A model generated the notes under the pieces. The model was not told the origin of the DNA and made no database searches. It saw nothing but the letters and a program-made list of their open reading frames with translations. The translations under genes and the position numbers were made by a program. Of a stretch of 64,000 nucleotides of DNA, positions 32,031-41,867 are shown one piece after another. The first letter of the stretch is position 1. Every line of letters begins with the position of its first letter. Source of the DNA: Fusicatenibacter sp. (GTDB lineage: Bacteria; Bacillota; Clostridia; Lachnospirales; Lachnospiraceae); assembly GCA_022766945.1 (NCBI GenBank), contig JALEOU010000071.1, positions 62,001 to 126,000 of the forward strand, in the 5' to 3' direction.

Positions 32031-34817
32031 ATGGGAAAATACACACTGGATCAGCAGCGTTATGCTGCATTGGCACGGCAGGCGGCTGCGGAGGGCTGCG
32101 TACTGCTGAAAAATGAAAATGAGACACTTCCTCTGCGTGCCAACGACAAGGTTGCAGTATTTGGCCGTATTGCGTTTCATTATTATAAAAGCGGTCTTGG
32201 TTCCGGAGGACTGGTAAATACCCCGTATGTAGTGAGCATTCTGGATGCGCTGAAAAACGAATCCGGGATTTCACTGGAAGAACAGCTGCTTGAGACGTAT
32301 GAAGCATGGATCAAAAAACATCCTTACGACGAAGGAAAAGGGTGGGGCAAGGTTCCGTGGTCTCAGGAGGAGATGCCTGTAACGGAAGAAATTGTGGCAT
32401 CTGTGAAGGATGCGGATGTAGCTCTGATTGTAATTGGCCGTACAGCAGGAGAGGATCAGGACAATAAAAATGCGCCGGGAAGCTATCTTCTGACAGATAC
32501 TGAGCGGGATCTGGTGGAGAAAGTCAGCAAAGCATTCAAAAGAACGGCAGTCCTTCTCAATGTGGGAAACATCATCGATATGAAATGGGTGGAAGAATAT
32601 CAGGTTCCTGCAGTACTTTATGTATGGCAGGGCGGCCAGGAAGGCGGAAACGGTGTGGCAGATGTGCTGACCGGAAGAATTTCTCCCTGTGGAAAGCTGA
32701 CGGATACGATTGCGCGTAATATCGAAGATTATCCATCGGATCATTGCTTCGGAGACTTAAAGAGCAACACTTACAGAGAAGATATTTATGTGGGTTATCG
32801 CTATTTCGAAACCTTTGCGAAAGAGAAAGTACTTTATCCATTTGGCTTTGGTCTTTCCTATACAAAGTTTTCAATCCACGCATCCATTGCCAGGGAGAGT
32901 AATCAGAGTACAGTTCTGAAAGCAGCGGTGAAAAACATCGGAAGCGTTCCGGGCAAAGAGGTCGTTCAGGTTTATGTAAAGGCACCCCAGGGTGTTCTCG
33001 GAAAACCGGAGCGTGTTCTGGTGGGATTTGCAAAGACAGATATTCTGATGCCGGGTGAGGAAACAATATTGTCCATTACGGTTTCGGAAGATGTCTATGC
33101 GTCCTATGATGACAGCGGGGTGACAGGGCACAAATCCTGTTATGTCCTGGAAGAAGGCGATTATGAATTTTATGTGGGCTCGGATGTGAGAACTGCAGCT
33201 TTGGCAGGCTGCTGCAGAAAGGAATTTACTGTTGTGGAGCAATTAAGCGAAGCGATGGCGCCGGTGGAGCCGTTTGCGCGCATGCATCCGGTTACAGACA
33301 CGGCTAATCCGTCTGCTCTGGTCCCGGGAGAGGAAACGGCGCCGCTTCGTACTGTGGATCCTTATGAGCGCATGAAGAAGGAACGCATGGAGCCGCTGGA
33401 ATATACCGGGGATCGGGGCTATGTTCTTGGAGATGTGGTGGATAAAAAGATATCTTTGGACGAATTTGTTGCACAGCTTCGGGAGGAAGATCTGATCTGT
33501 CTGTTCCGCGGGGAAGGGATGTGCAGCCCGAAAGTGACTCCGGGAACGGCAGCTGCATTTGGCGGTCTGACCGAAGAACTCAGACATTTTGGAATTCCGG
33601 CACTGTGCTGTACGGACGGTCCTTCCGGTCTTCGGTTTGACTGTGGAACCAGAGCGTTCTCTCTGCCGAACGGAACATTGCTTGGTTGTACATTCAATCT
33701 TCCGCTGGTGGAAGAACTGTATCAAATGACAGGAAAAGAACTGCGCAGAAACCGTGTGGATGCGCTTCTTGGCCCAGGTATGAATATTCACCGCCATCCG
33801 CTGAACGGACGGAATTTCGAATATATTTCTGAGGATCCTTATCTGACCGGATGGATGGGAGCGGTACAGATTCTTGGTATGGAAGCATCCCAGGTGACCG
33901 GCACGGCAAAGCATTTTTGTGCAAACAATCAGGAATCGAAGCGTACCAGTGTGAATGCGGTTGTTTCTGAGAGAGCGCTCAGGGAAATCTATCTGAAAGG
34001 ATTTGAGATTGCTGTAAAGAAAGGAAAATGCCGTTCCATTATGACTACCTATGGTCCTGTGAACGGAATCTGGACTGCCGGAAACTACGATCTGATCACA
34101 ACAATTCTGAGAGATGAGTGGGGATTTGACGGCTTTGTCATGACTGACTGGTGGGCACAATCCAACTTTGAAGGCAATGAAGCTTCTGCGAAAACACATG
34201 CACCGATGGTAGCTGCCGGAAACGATGTCTTTATGGTGACTTCAGATGCAGCAGACATGTCACAGGATGATGTCCTGGAATGCCTGAAAAATGGAACGAT
34301 TACCCGGGGAGATCTGCAGAGAAACGCAAAGCATATCCTGAAATTCGCCATGGGTGTTCCGGCAATGCAGTATGAATTGGGTCGTATCAGTGAAGAGGAG
34401 CTTTTAGAGAACAAATCCGGAAATGAAAACGAGTTTGATGCCGGGGCAATTCAGAATTATACGGCAGATGAACTTACCGGTGACATTGTAATTGATGCTT
34501 CCTCCTGGGATACTTCCAAGGGAAGCACCATTGTCGCAGCGATCACGGCAGATCCTGCAAAAATGGGAGCGTATGACCTGATCATGGAAATGAAATCCGA
34601 TCTGGAGGAGCTTGCGCAGATTCCTGTGACCATTTCCTACGACAATGCGGTAAAGCATGTGATTAGCATTCGGGGAACCAGCGGTGTATGGATCACCGAA
34701 ATCAGGGATATGGGAGTCATTTTCGGACCGCATCACTATCTGAAATTTTATTTCGGCGCGAATGGCATGGAACTTGGAAACGTGATTCTTCGCCCAAGAG
34801 AACAGATAACCATGTAA
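32031..34817 (+). CDS. Beta-glucosidase-like GH3 enzyme with swapped domain order
   Basis: GH3 glycosidase acting on beta-glucosides. The usual C-terminal alpha/beta sandwich comes first: RQAAAEGCVLLKNENETLPL near residue 13, with fibronectin III-like sequence about residues 270-400. The (beta/alpha)8 part then follows: GPSGLRFDC (about 530), LLGPGMNIHRHPLNGRNFEY, TAKHFCANNQE and GFVMTDWW with the nucleophile Asp (about residue 702). This domain-swapped layout is known for some ruminal and gut clostridial GH3 enzymes. A C-terminal domain of about 130 residues, probably carbohydrate-binding-like, ends the 928-aa protein. No signal peptide. AAAGGAG lies 7 nt before ATG 32031. Confidence 0.9.
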   Translation: MGKYTLDQQRYAALARQAAAEGCVLLKNENETLPLRANDKVAVFGRIAFHYYKSGLGSGGLVNTPYVVSILDALKNESGISLEEQLLETYEAWIKKHPYDEGKGWGKVPWSQEEMPVTEEIVASVKDADVALIVIGRTAGEDQDNKNAPGSYLLTDTERDLVEKVSKAFKRTAVLLNVGNIIDMKWVEEYQVPAVLYVWQGGQEGGNGVADVLTGRISPCGKLTDTIARNIEDYPSDHCFGDLKSNTYREDIYVGYRYFETFAKEKVLYPFGFGLSYTKFSIHASIARESNQSTVLKAAVKNIGSVPGKEVVQVYVKAPQGVLGKPERVLVGFAKTDILMPGEETILSITVSEDVYASYDDSGVTGHKSCYVLEEGDYEFYVGSDVRTAALAGCCRKEFTVVEQLSEAMAPVEPFARMHPVTDTANPSALVPGEETAPLRTVDPYERMKKERMEPLEYTGDRGYVLGDVVDKKISLDEFVAQLREEDLICLFRGEGMCSPKVTPGTAAAFGGLTEELRHFGIPALCCTDGPSGLRFDCGTRAFSLPNGTLLGCTFNLPLVEELYQMTGKELRRNRVDALLGPGMNIHRHPLNGRNFEYISEDPYLTGWMGAVQILGMEASQVTGTAKHFCANNQESKRTSVNAVVSERALREIYLKGFEIAVKKGKCRSIMTTYGPVNGIWTAGNYDLITTILRDEWGFDGFVMTDWWAQSNFEGNEASAKTHAPMVAAGNDVFMVTSDAADMSQDDVLECLKNGTITRGDLQRNAKHILKFAMGVPAMQYELGRISEEELLENKSGNENEFDAGAIQNYTADELTGDIVIDASSWDTSKGSTIVAAITADPAKMGAYDLIMEMKSDLEELAQIPVTISYDNAVKHVISIRGTSGVWITEIRDMGVIFGPHHYLKFYFGANGMELGNVILRPREQITM

Positions 34818-34839
34818 TCCGGAAAAGGGATGAGAGAGA

Positions 34840-35994
34840 ATGAAACTGCTGCATACAGCGGATTTGCATATTGGAAAACGTGTTAATGAATTCTCCATGT
34901 TGGAGGATCAGGCCTATATTCTGGGCCAAATGCTGCAGATTGCCCGGGAGGAGAAGGTTGATGCCGTGATCATTGCGGGGGATGTCTATGATAAGACAGT
35001 TCCCCCGCAGGAAGCAGTACAGCTGTTTGACTGGTTTCTCACGGAACTGAATCAAAGAGAAATTCCGGTTTGTGTGGTGACGGGAAACCATGATTCCACG
35101 GAAAGAGTCTCCTTTGCATCGCGTATTCTGGAAGGCCGGGGGGTATATGTCACCCCGGTCTATGATGGAATGGTAAAACCAATCGAATTTAAGGATGCCT
35201 ATGGATCGGTGCGGATCTGGATGCTTCCTTTTTTAAAACCGGCCTATGTCAGAAGGGCATTTCCAAACGAGGAGGTAACCACTTATCAGGAGGCGGTAAA
35301 ACTGGCGGTAGAAAAGCTACCTATGAATCCTCTCGGGCGCAATGTCCTGGCCGCTCATCAGTTTGTGACCGGAGCAGTTCCGGCGGGATCAGAGGACTTT
35401 TTGGGAGCGGAAGGGATGGATTTGCAGGTGGGTGGTATTGATCAGGTGGACGGGAGTATCTTTTCTTCCTTTGATTATACAGCTCTCGGACATATTCATC
35501 GTGCAGGAGCAGCCGGCAGCCCTGTTATTCGTTACAGCGGAACCCCGTTGAAATACTCCTTCTCGGAAATCAGGCACAAAAAGTCTGTGACTATTGTGGA
35601 ATTACTGGAAAAAGGTACCGTTCATTGTCGTCAGATCCCTCTGGTCCCTAAAAGAGACATGCGTGCGATCTATGGATCGTATGAGGAGCTGACCAGAAAA
35701 TCCAATTATGAAGGGAGCAATCTGGACGATTATATCCGGATTACTCTGACGGATGAGAACGACATTCCGGACGCAATTGGAAAGCTGCGTTCGATTTACC
35801 CGAATATCATGAAGCTGGATTATGATAATCAGCGGACCAGATCCAGTCAGATGGTAGATGAGCTTCCGGAAGAAAAGAGGAAAACGCCTCTGGAGCTTCT
35901 GGAAGATTTTTATGTTTTGCAGAATAATCAGCCGATGGGAAAAGAGCAGGAAGCATTCGCCGGGGAGCTGATCCGGAAAATCTGGGAAACATAG
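34840..35994 (+). CDS. sbcD: Exonuclease subunit SbcD (Mre11-like)
   Basis: Nuclease subunit of SbcCD, which opens hairpins and DNA ends during repair. Metallophosphoesterase motifs in order: LHTADLHIGKR, IAGDVYDKTVPP, TGNHDSTERVSF, AAHQFVTGA and ALGHIHRAG. 384 aa is normal. ATG 34840 lies 22 nt after the GH3 stop, with a GAGAG site. sbcC begins 18 nt downstream. The close spacing to the GH3 gene suggests read-through from there, though there is no functional link. Confidence 0.96.
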   Translation: MKLLHTADLHIGKRVNEFSMLEDQAYILGQMLQIAREEKVDAVIIAGDVYDKTVPPQEAVQLFDWFLTELNQREIPVCVVTGNHDSTERVSFASRILEGRGVYVTPVYDGMVKPIEFKDAYGSVRIWMLPFLKPAYVRRAFPNEEVTTYQEAVKLAVEKLPMNPLGRNVLAAHQFVTGAVPAGSEDFLGAEGMDLQVGGIDQVDGSIFSSFDYTALGHIHRAGAAGSPVIRYSGTPLKYSFSEIRHKKSVTIVELLEKGTVHCRQIPLVPKRDMRAIYGSYEELTRKSNYEGSNLDDYIRITLTDENDIPDAIGKLRSIYPNIMKLDYDNQRTRSSQMVDELPEEKRKTPLELLEDFYVLQNNQPMGKEQEAFAGELIRKIWET

Positions 35995-36012
35995 AGAAAA
36001 GGAGGGCAAAGC

Positions 36013-38835
36013 ATGAAGCCGATCTGTCTTACTATATCAGCGTTTGGCTCATATGCGGGTTTGGAGACAATTGATTTTACGAAATTCGGAGGAAAGGGTC
36101 TCTATCTGATTACCGGTGATACAGGGGCAGGAAAAACCACTATCTTTGATGCCATTGTTTTTGCTCTCTATGGAGAAGCCAGCGGAAGTGTGCGACAGTC
36201 AGATCTGTTCCGGAGCAAATATGCAGCCGCAGAGACGGAGACTTACGTGGAGTTTCGTTTTCTGTGCAGAGGAAGAGAGTATCAGATCAAAAGAAATCCG
36301 GAGTATCTTCGTCCGGCAAAACGCGGAAAAGGCATGACGCTGCAGAAAGGGGATGCGGTCCTTTCAGGACCGAACGACTGCCTGACATGCGGATATAAAA
36401 ATGTGACCTGTGAAGTGGAAGCACTGCTTGGGATTGACAAAGGACAGTTTGTACAGATCGTGATGATTGCCCAGGGAGATTTTCAGAAACTACTGCTGTC
36501 ATCCACCAGTGAGCGCATTACGATTTTCCGCGAACTGTTCGGGACCGGACATTACCGCACATTCCAGGAGCAGGTGAAAGAAACCTATCTGGATCTTCGC
36601 AGAGAGTATGAGGATATTCAAAAGAGTATCCGACTGTATCTGGATGGAATTCGTGTCGAAAAGGGAGAGGTCGGATATGATACAATCAGCGCCTTAAGAA
36701 AAGAGAAAAACCTGCTCTCGGCAGAAAAATCCCTTGAGGCGGTCGATGAGTTGCTAAGTGCAGATGAGAACACACAGAAAGAATTACAGGAGAAGATCGG
36801 AAAGGCGGATGGTGATCTGGAACAGATCAATCAGATTCTTGGAAAGGCCGGGCAGGAGCGAAAAGCGCGAAAGCAGCAGGAGCAGATTCAGAACCGCCTG
36901 AAAGAACTTTTACCCCAACTGGAAGAGCGAAGAGCTGCTCTGGCCGGGCAGGAATCCTATACCGCTGAGAGAGAACAGTTACGGGAGCAAATCATAAAGG
37001 ATTCCGAACAGCTAAAGAGCTATCGGGACCTGGAACTTTTGCGGAAGAAACTGGAACAGCAAAAGCAGGAGCAGGAACGGCTGAAGGAAAAGAGAAAGAG
37101 GAAAGAGGGTCGGCGACAGGAGCTGCTTGCACAAAAAGAAGAACTGTCGCATGTGCTGGAAAGCCTGGACAATCTGGAAGTGGAATGGCAGAAATTAACC
37201 TCACAGCAGGAGAGACTGGGGGAAAGAAAAAGGGAACTGCGCAGCATCAGGGAGATGCTTGCAGAAACACAAAACGCCAAGGAAAGGCTTTTCCAGGTAC
37301 AATATGTGTATCGCACAGCGCTTGATGTTTATCTGAAAAGAAATCAGGAATTTCAGGATCTGTATCAAAGCTATCTGGATGCAGAAGCTGGCATGTTTTC
37401 TTCTAAACTCGTGCCGGGTGAGCCTTGTCCTGTGTGTGGATCAACGCATCATCCGCAACCGGCTCCTGTGCTGCAAAAGATACCGGACCGGGAACAGCTC
37501 AAAGAGGCCGAAAAGGCTGTGAATCAGTCATCCAAAGAAGTGCAGGAAAAAAGTGCGGCAGCAGCGGCACAGAAAAGCCGTGTGGAAAGCCTGGAAAACG
37601 CCCTTCTTGTTCAGATTTCACAGATACCGGGAAAGGATCCCATACAAAAGGAGGACAACAGGATTCCGGGTAATGCGAATGATGATCAGTTGACAGAGAG
37701 GGCGGAAGGACTGATAAAAGAGCAGGAAGAAGCTTTGGAAAAAGCAGTTCATGCACTGGAAGAACGGCAGCGAAAGAATCAGCAGGATCAGCTGAAAAAA
37801 CAAAGAACGGAAAAACTGCTTCATGAGACGGTTCTGCAGATAGAACTGCAGCAAAAGGAAGCAGAGGAGCTTGGCGCAGCACTGGTTCTGGCAGAGGCAC
37901 AGATCACGGCAGGCCGGGAAGAGATCACCCGCCAGTCGATTCGGTTGGAATACGGGGATGTTCGGGAGGCCAGTTGCAAACTGGAGGAAAAGAAAGAAAA
38001 GCTTCAAAAGCTTGAGTGTGCTTATGAGGAAGCACAAAAGGCTTATACGGATTGCTCCGGCAATGTCTGGCTTCTGGAAAAGCAATCCGAAGCGTTGGAG
38101 GAACAACTGGATGGTTCCGAACGGATTGATATGGAAAGGTATGAACGTGAGCGGGATGAACTTTTACAAAACAGAAAGGAACTCCACCGAATTAACAATC
38201 TATTATCTGCCAGGCTATCTGTGAACCGGGAAGCAGAGCAGAAAATCCGCCGCCAGCAGGAAAAGGGAGGAGCGCTGGAGCAGAAGCTGATCTGGATGAA
38301 AGCTCTTCAGGACACTGTAAATGGGGATGTGACTGGAAAAGAAAAGATTATGTTTGAAACGTATATTCAGATGACGTATTTTGAACGCATTCTGTCCAGG
38401 GCGAATACCCGCTTTATGCAGATGACCGGCGGACAATATGAACTGCGGCGCTGCGCGGAAGCTTCCAACAGGAAAAGTCAGAGCGGTCTGGATCTGGAAG
38501 TGATTGATCATTACAATGGGACGTCCAGAAGTGTCAGGACGCTGTCCGGAGGAGAATCCTTTATGGCATCCTTAAGCCTGGCGCTGGGACTTTCGGATGA
38601 AATACAATCTGCATCCGGGGGAATCCGCCTGGATGCAATGTTTGTAGATGAGGGATTCGGGTCACTCGACGAAGAAAGCCTGAATCAGGCGGTCAAAGCA
38701 CTCCGTGATCTTACGGAGGGTGACCGCCTGGTGGGAATCATATCTCATGTGCCGGAACTAAAAGAACGGATCTCCCGCCAGATACTCGTGACCAAAGAGC
38801 GGTCCGGCGGAAGCAAAGCTAGAATTGTAATCTAA
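36013..38835 (+). CDS. sbcC: Exonuclease subunit SbcC (Rad50-like ATPase)
   Basis: SMC-like ATPase partner of SbcD. Walker A GDTGAGKTTIFDA near residue 35, long coiled coils (about 185-460 and 500-780), zinc hook CPVCGSTHHP (about residues 471-480), and at the C-terminus the ABC signature LSGGESFMASLSLALGLS and Walker B LDAMFVDEGFGSLDEESL. 940 aa, within the family range. AGGAGG lies a few bases before ATG 36013. It ends 10 nt before the convergent DUF308 gene, without a visible terminator hairpin between them. Confidence 0.96.
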   Translation: MKPICLTISAFGSYAGLETIDFTKFGGKGLYLITGDTGAGKTTIFDAIVFALYGEASGSVRQSDLFRSKYAAAETETYVEFRFLCRGREYQIKRNPEYLRPAKRGKGMTLQKGDAVLSGPNDCLTCGYKNVTCEVEALLGIDKGQFVQIVMIAQGDFQKLLLSSTSERITIFRELFGTGHYRTFQEQVKETYLDLRREYEDIQKSIRLYLDGIRVEKGEVGYDTISALRKEKNLLSAEKSLEAVDELLSADENTQKELQEKIGKADGDLEQINQILGKAGQERKARKQQEQIQNRLKELLPQLEERRAALAGQESYTAEREQLREQIIKDSEQLKSYRDLELLRKKLEQQKQEQERLKEKRKRKEGRRQELLAQKEELSHVLESLDNLEVEWQKLTSQQERLGERKRELRSIREMLAETQNAKERLFQVQYVYRTALDVYLKRNQEFQDLYQSYLDAEAGMFSSKLVPGEPCPVCGSTHHPQPAPVLQKIPDREQLKEAEKAVNQSSKEVQEKSAAAAAQKSRVESLENALLVQISQIPGKDPIQKEDNRIPGNANDDQLTERAEGLIKEQEEALEKAVHALEERQRKNQQDQLKKQRTEKLLHETVLQIELQQKEAEELGAALVLAEAQITAGREEITRQSIRLEYGDVREASCKLEEKKEKLQKLECAYEEAQKAYTDCSGNVWLLEKQSEALEEQLDGSERIDMERYERERDELLQNRKELHRINNLLSARLSVNREAEQKIRRQQEKGGALEQKLIWMKALQDTVNGDVTGKEKIMFETYIQMTYFERILSRANTRFMQMTGGQYELRRCAEASNRKSQSGLDLEVIDHYNGTSRSVRTLSGGESFMASLSLALGLSDEIQSASGGIRLDAMFVDEGFGSLDEESLNQAVKALRDLTEGDRLVGIISHVPELKERISRQILVTKERSGGSKARIVI

Positions 38836-38845
38836 AAAGGTTGTT

Positions 38846-39475
38846 TCAATGAAGCTCGTCTTCTTCCACATCGATGACATCGTCCTCGTGAAGAATTTCA
38901 TCGTGGGAAACCTCATCGCGGATGGCTTCCCGGAGACTGCGCCGTATCTTTCCCATGGAATAGGTGGTATAAAGATCAGACAAACCGCTGTAGATCAGAC
39001 AGATACCGATAAATATGTTGGTTGTTGCAATTGCGTCAAACGGATTCATGCAGATGATGAGTCCAAGTACTGAAGTGAGCAGAGCAAGCAAAAATTCAAT
39101 CCACCAGTGACCGAAGCCGGATCGTTTCAGGTGAAATGCTTTCTGCAGGCTCATCAGGCCGTTGATCAGAATGATCAGTCCGATCACAACCGGAATAAAT
39201 GCAATCACAAGATCACTCTGGAATACGACAAAGAATCCGGCGAGAATCAATACCAGCCCGATAAACAGATCATAGCGGTAGAAAAATGGCTGGTCCTTCG
39301 CGGAAAAATATCGGATGAGCGCAACAACTCCGCAGAAAATCAGCAAAATACCTGCAATATAGCAGATCATTAAACTTGTTTTTACCGGGTAGACGATCAG
39401 CACAATTCCAAGTATAATAGATACTACGGCAGAAAGCAGAAAACTGTTTTTCAAATCCTTGAAAAATTGTCGCAT
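38846..39475 (-). CDS. DUF308 (HdeD-like) membrane protein
   Basis: Six closely spaced hydrophobic segments from about residue 10 to 170 (SAVVSIILGIVLIVYP, AGILLIFCGVVALIRYF, FIGLVLILAGFFVV, FIPVVIGLIILINGLMSL, FLLALLTSVLGLIICMNP, IFIGICLIYSGLSDL). Pairs of these form the DUF308 repeat seen in HdeD-type proteins. A soluble, acidic tail (DEVSHDEILHEDDVIDVEEDELH) ends the 209-aa protein. In E. coli HdeD is linked with acid resistance, but most members have no known role. AGGAGG precedes the ATG at 39475. Divergent from the sigma-like gene. Confidence 0.88.
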   Translation of the reverse strand: MRQFFKDLKNSFLLSAVVSIILGIVLIVYPVKTSLMICYIAGILLIFCGVVALIRYFSAKDQPFFYRYDLFIGLVLILAGFFVVFQSDLVIAFIPVVIGLIILINGLMSLQKAFHLKRSGFGHWWIEFLLALLTSVLGLIICMNPFDAIATTNIFIGICLIYSGLSDLYTTYSMGKIRRSLREAIRDEVSHDEILHEDDVIDVEEDELH

Positions 39476-39608
39476 AAATAAGGTCCTCCTTTTCTCTTTG
39501 TTCTGATCGTATAACGAAAAGGATCAAAATGCAATAGACAAAATAGAAGAAATGTGAGACCATATGAAAATTTGAAAAATGATTTTGTGGAAAGAGAGGT
39601 CAGGGTTG

Positions 39609-40358
39609 ATGCCAGGAGATCAGAAGGAATTTCAGAATAAATTGCAGGAGGTGGCTGTTTTTGCGAAGGAGCATGGCGGTCACATAACGATGGAACAGGT
39701 GGAGAGATATTTTTCAGATTGGAATCTGACCAGAGAACAGCTGTATTTTGTATGCGAGTATCTGATCATGGAACAAATCAGAGTGGAGGATTATGCTGCG
39801 GATTTTCCTTCCGGGAATAGAATCGGTGATACAAAAGAGAAAGTGGCACTCACCAGAGAAGAGGAATTGTATCTGAAGAAATACGAAGAGGAGCTGCCGG
39901 AGGCTGGTATCCTGGAAATGGGCGAACGGGAAGCACTTTTTGATCGCGTGAGGAAGGGAGATGATCTGGCAAAGAGCCAGGCAACTGCACTCTACCTCCC
40001 GGTTGTCATTGAGTTTGCAAAAAAACTTCATAAACCGGAGTTCTTTATCGGGGATCTGATTCAGGAGGGAAATGTGGCACTTCTTCTTGTGCTGGAGCAG
40101 ATTCGGGAATCAGGTGATGCGGATCGGATGATCCGGCAGGCGATTGAAGATGGAATCGCTGAGTTCATGGATGACATGCTGACGCAGAAACAGCAGGATG
40201 ATGCCGTGGTAGGAAAAGTGAATCTGCTAAAGGATGCGATCGAAGAACTCTCTGACGGGGAGGAGATGAATTTTAGTATTGAAGAATTGTCTGCGTATCT
40301 GGACATGTCAGTGGAAGAAATCGAGGATATTCTCCGACTGACCGGAGAGGATGCGTAA
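39609..40358 (+). CDS. Sigma-70-like protein lacking region 4
   Basis: 249 aa. The N-terminal part (about 10-60; EHGGHITMEQVERYFSDWNLTREQL) resembles the sigma region 1.1 fold. About 85-165 looks like region 1.2 to 2.2 (LTREEELYLKKYEEE, then YLPVVIEFAKKLHKPEFFIGDLIQEGNVALLLVLEQI), but the aromatic, DNA-melting residues of regions 2.3-2.4 are missing. The end (MNFSIEELSAYLDMSVEEIEDILRL) resembles region 3. There is no region 4, so -35 recognition in the usual way is unlikely. It could be a divergent sigma factor or a core-binding regulator. ATG 39609 is chosen over 39579 because MPGDQKEF follows a GAGAGG/AGGG site. Confidence 0.75.
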   Translation: MPGDQKEFQNKLQEVAVFAKEHGGHITMEQVERYFSDWNLTREQLYFVCEYLIMEQIRVEDYAADFPSGNRIGDTKEKVALTREEELYLKKYEEELPEAGILEMGEREALFDRVRKGDDLAKSQATALYLPVVIEFAKKLHKPEFFIGDLIQEGNVALLLVLEQIRESGDADRMIRQAIEDGIAEFMDDMLTQKQQDDAVVGKVNLLKDAIEELSDGEEMNFSIEELSAYLDMSVEEIEDILRLTGEDA

Positions 40359-40415
40359 AGCGCAGCAGTATGGGTATGAAGGGCTCAAGTCAGCTGTTTT
40401 GCGAGTGAGAAGTTT

Positions 40416-40463
40416 CAAAAGGGGGAATCATTTCGTACAGAACCAGAATGATTCCCCTTTTTG
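40416..40463. terminator. Bidirectional terminator between sigma-like gene and trpB2
   Basis: Arms CAAAAGGGGGAATCATT (40416-40432) and AATGATTCCCCTTTTTG (40447-40463) pair almost perfectly around a 14-nt loop, with T-runs on both strands. It ends 7 nt from the trpB2 stop. Confidence 0.9.
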
Positions 40464-40469
40464 AAAGAG

Positions 40470-41840
40470 TTACTCTACTTTCGGAAGTTTGGCAAATTCC
40501 GCTGCGAGTGTTTCATCGGATGGAATGTAGTCAGACATTTCTCCATTATTGTATTTCTCGTAAGCAACCATGTCAAAATAGCCGGTACCGGTCAGACCAA
40601 ATACGATCGTTTTCTCCTCACCGGTTTCTTTACATTTCAGTGCCTCATCGATGGCAACACGGATCGCATGACTGCTTTCCGGTGCGGGAAGAATGCCTTC
40701 TACTCTTGCAAACCGTTCAGCTGCTTCAAAGACTGCGGTCTGCTCAACGGAACGGGCCTCAATGATGTGATCGTCATAGAGCTGAGAGATCACAGGACTC
40801 ATACCGTGATAGCGAAGGCCGCCTGCATGGTTGGGGGAAGGAATAAAGTCACAGCCGAGTGTATACATCTTTGCCAGTGGGCATACTTTTCCGGTGTCAC
40901 AGAAATCATAAGCGTAATGTCCTCTGGTCAGACTCGGGCAGGATGCAGGCTCAACGGCGATAATCTGATAATGATTTTCCCCGCGAAGCATCTCGCCTGC
41001 GAACGGAGAAATGAGACCGCCCAGATTGGAACCACCGCCGGCACAGCCGATAATTATATCGGGATGAATATCATACTTATCGAGAGCAGCTTTTGTCTCA
41101 AGGCCGATCACAGACTGATGGAGAAGTACCTGAGTCAATACGGAACCGAGAACATAGCGATAACCTTCGTTTGTAGTTGCAGCTTCCACTGCCTCTGAGA
41201 TTGCGCAGCCGAGGCTTCCGGTGGTACCGGGATGTTCTGCGAGAATCTTCCTTCCGACTTCGGTGGTATTAGAGGGAGAGGGTGTTACAGATGCGCCGTA
41301 AGTACGCATCACTTCACGACGGAATGGTTTTTGTTCGTAAGAAACCTTCACCATAAAGACTTTACAGTCCAGGTGGAAATAGGAGCAGGCCATGGAAAGA
41401 GCAGTGCCCCACTGTCCGGCGCCGGTCTCTGTGGTAACACCTTTCAGGCCCTGTTTTTTCGCATAATATGCCTGAGCGATGGCGGAATTGAGTTTATGGC
41501 TTCCGGAAGTATTATTTCCTTCAAATTTGTAATAGATTTTGGCGGGAGTGTCGAGTTCTTTTTCCAGGCAGTAAGCGCGCACCAGCGGGGAGGGCCGGTA
41601 CATTCTGTAGAAATCCTGAATCTCCTGCGGAATATCAAAATAAGGTGTGGTGTCATCCAGCTCCTGTTTTGCCAGATCTTCACAGAAAATGTGGCTCATC
41701 TCTTCGAGCGTTACCGGTTGCAGCGTGCCGGGATTTAAAAGCGGAGCAGGTTTGTTCTTCATATCTGCGCGAACATTATACCACTGTTTGGGCATTTCAC
41801 TCTCTTCCAGATAAATTTTGTAAGGGATTTTTTTGTCCAT
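40470..41840 (-). CDS. trpB: Tryptophan synthase beta chain-like protein (TrpB2 type)
   Basis: PLP enzyme of the TrpB2 group, longer (456 aa) than the TrpB1 partner of TrpA. An N-terminal extension with KQWYNVRADM and KPAPLLNPGTLQPV is characteristic. PLP Lys is K116 in GSHKLNSA; TTETGAGQWGTALS and the phosphate loop CAGGGSNLGG follow. TrpB2 enzymes convert indole and serine to tryptophan and may act without TrpA; no other trp gene is nearby. ATG 41840 follows AAAAGGAGG. It lies 27 nt after aroK on the minus strand, so the two are probably co-transcribed. Confidence 0.92.
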   Translation of the reverse strand: MDKKIPYKIYLEESEMPKQWYNVRADMKNKPAPLLNPGTLQPVTLEEMSHIFCEDLAKQELDDTTPYFDIPQEIQDFYRMYRPSPLVRAYCLEKELDTPAKIYYKFEGNNTSGSHKLNSAIAQAYYAKKQGLKGVTTETGAGQWGTALSMACSYFHLDCKVFMVKVSYEQKPFRREVMRTYGASVTPSPSNTTEVGRKILAEHPGTTGSLGCAISEAVEAATTNEGYRYVLGSVLTQVLLHQSVIGLETKAALDKYDIHPDIIIGCAGGGSNLGGLISPFAGEMLRGENHYQIIAVEPASCPSLTRGHYAYDFCDTGKVCPLAKMYTLGCDFIPSPNHAGGLRYHGMSPVISQLYDDHIIEARSVEQTAVFEAAERFARVEGILPAPESSHAIRVAIDEALKCKETGEEKTIVFGLTGTGYFDMVAYEKYNNGEMSDYIPSDETLAAEFAKLPKVE

Positions 41841-41867
41841 TTGTATTCAATTCCTCCTTTTCGTTTT

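Noticed and set aside
33243..34199. 318-aa minus-strand frame within the GH3 gene
   Set aside because: Shadow frame caused by codon bias; Arg/His/Ser-rich and without start signals.
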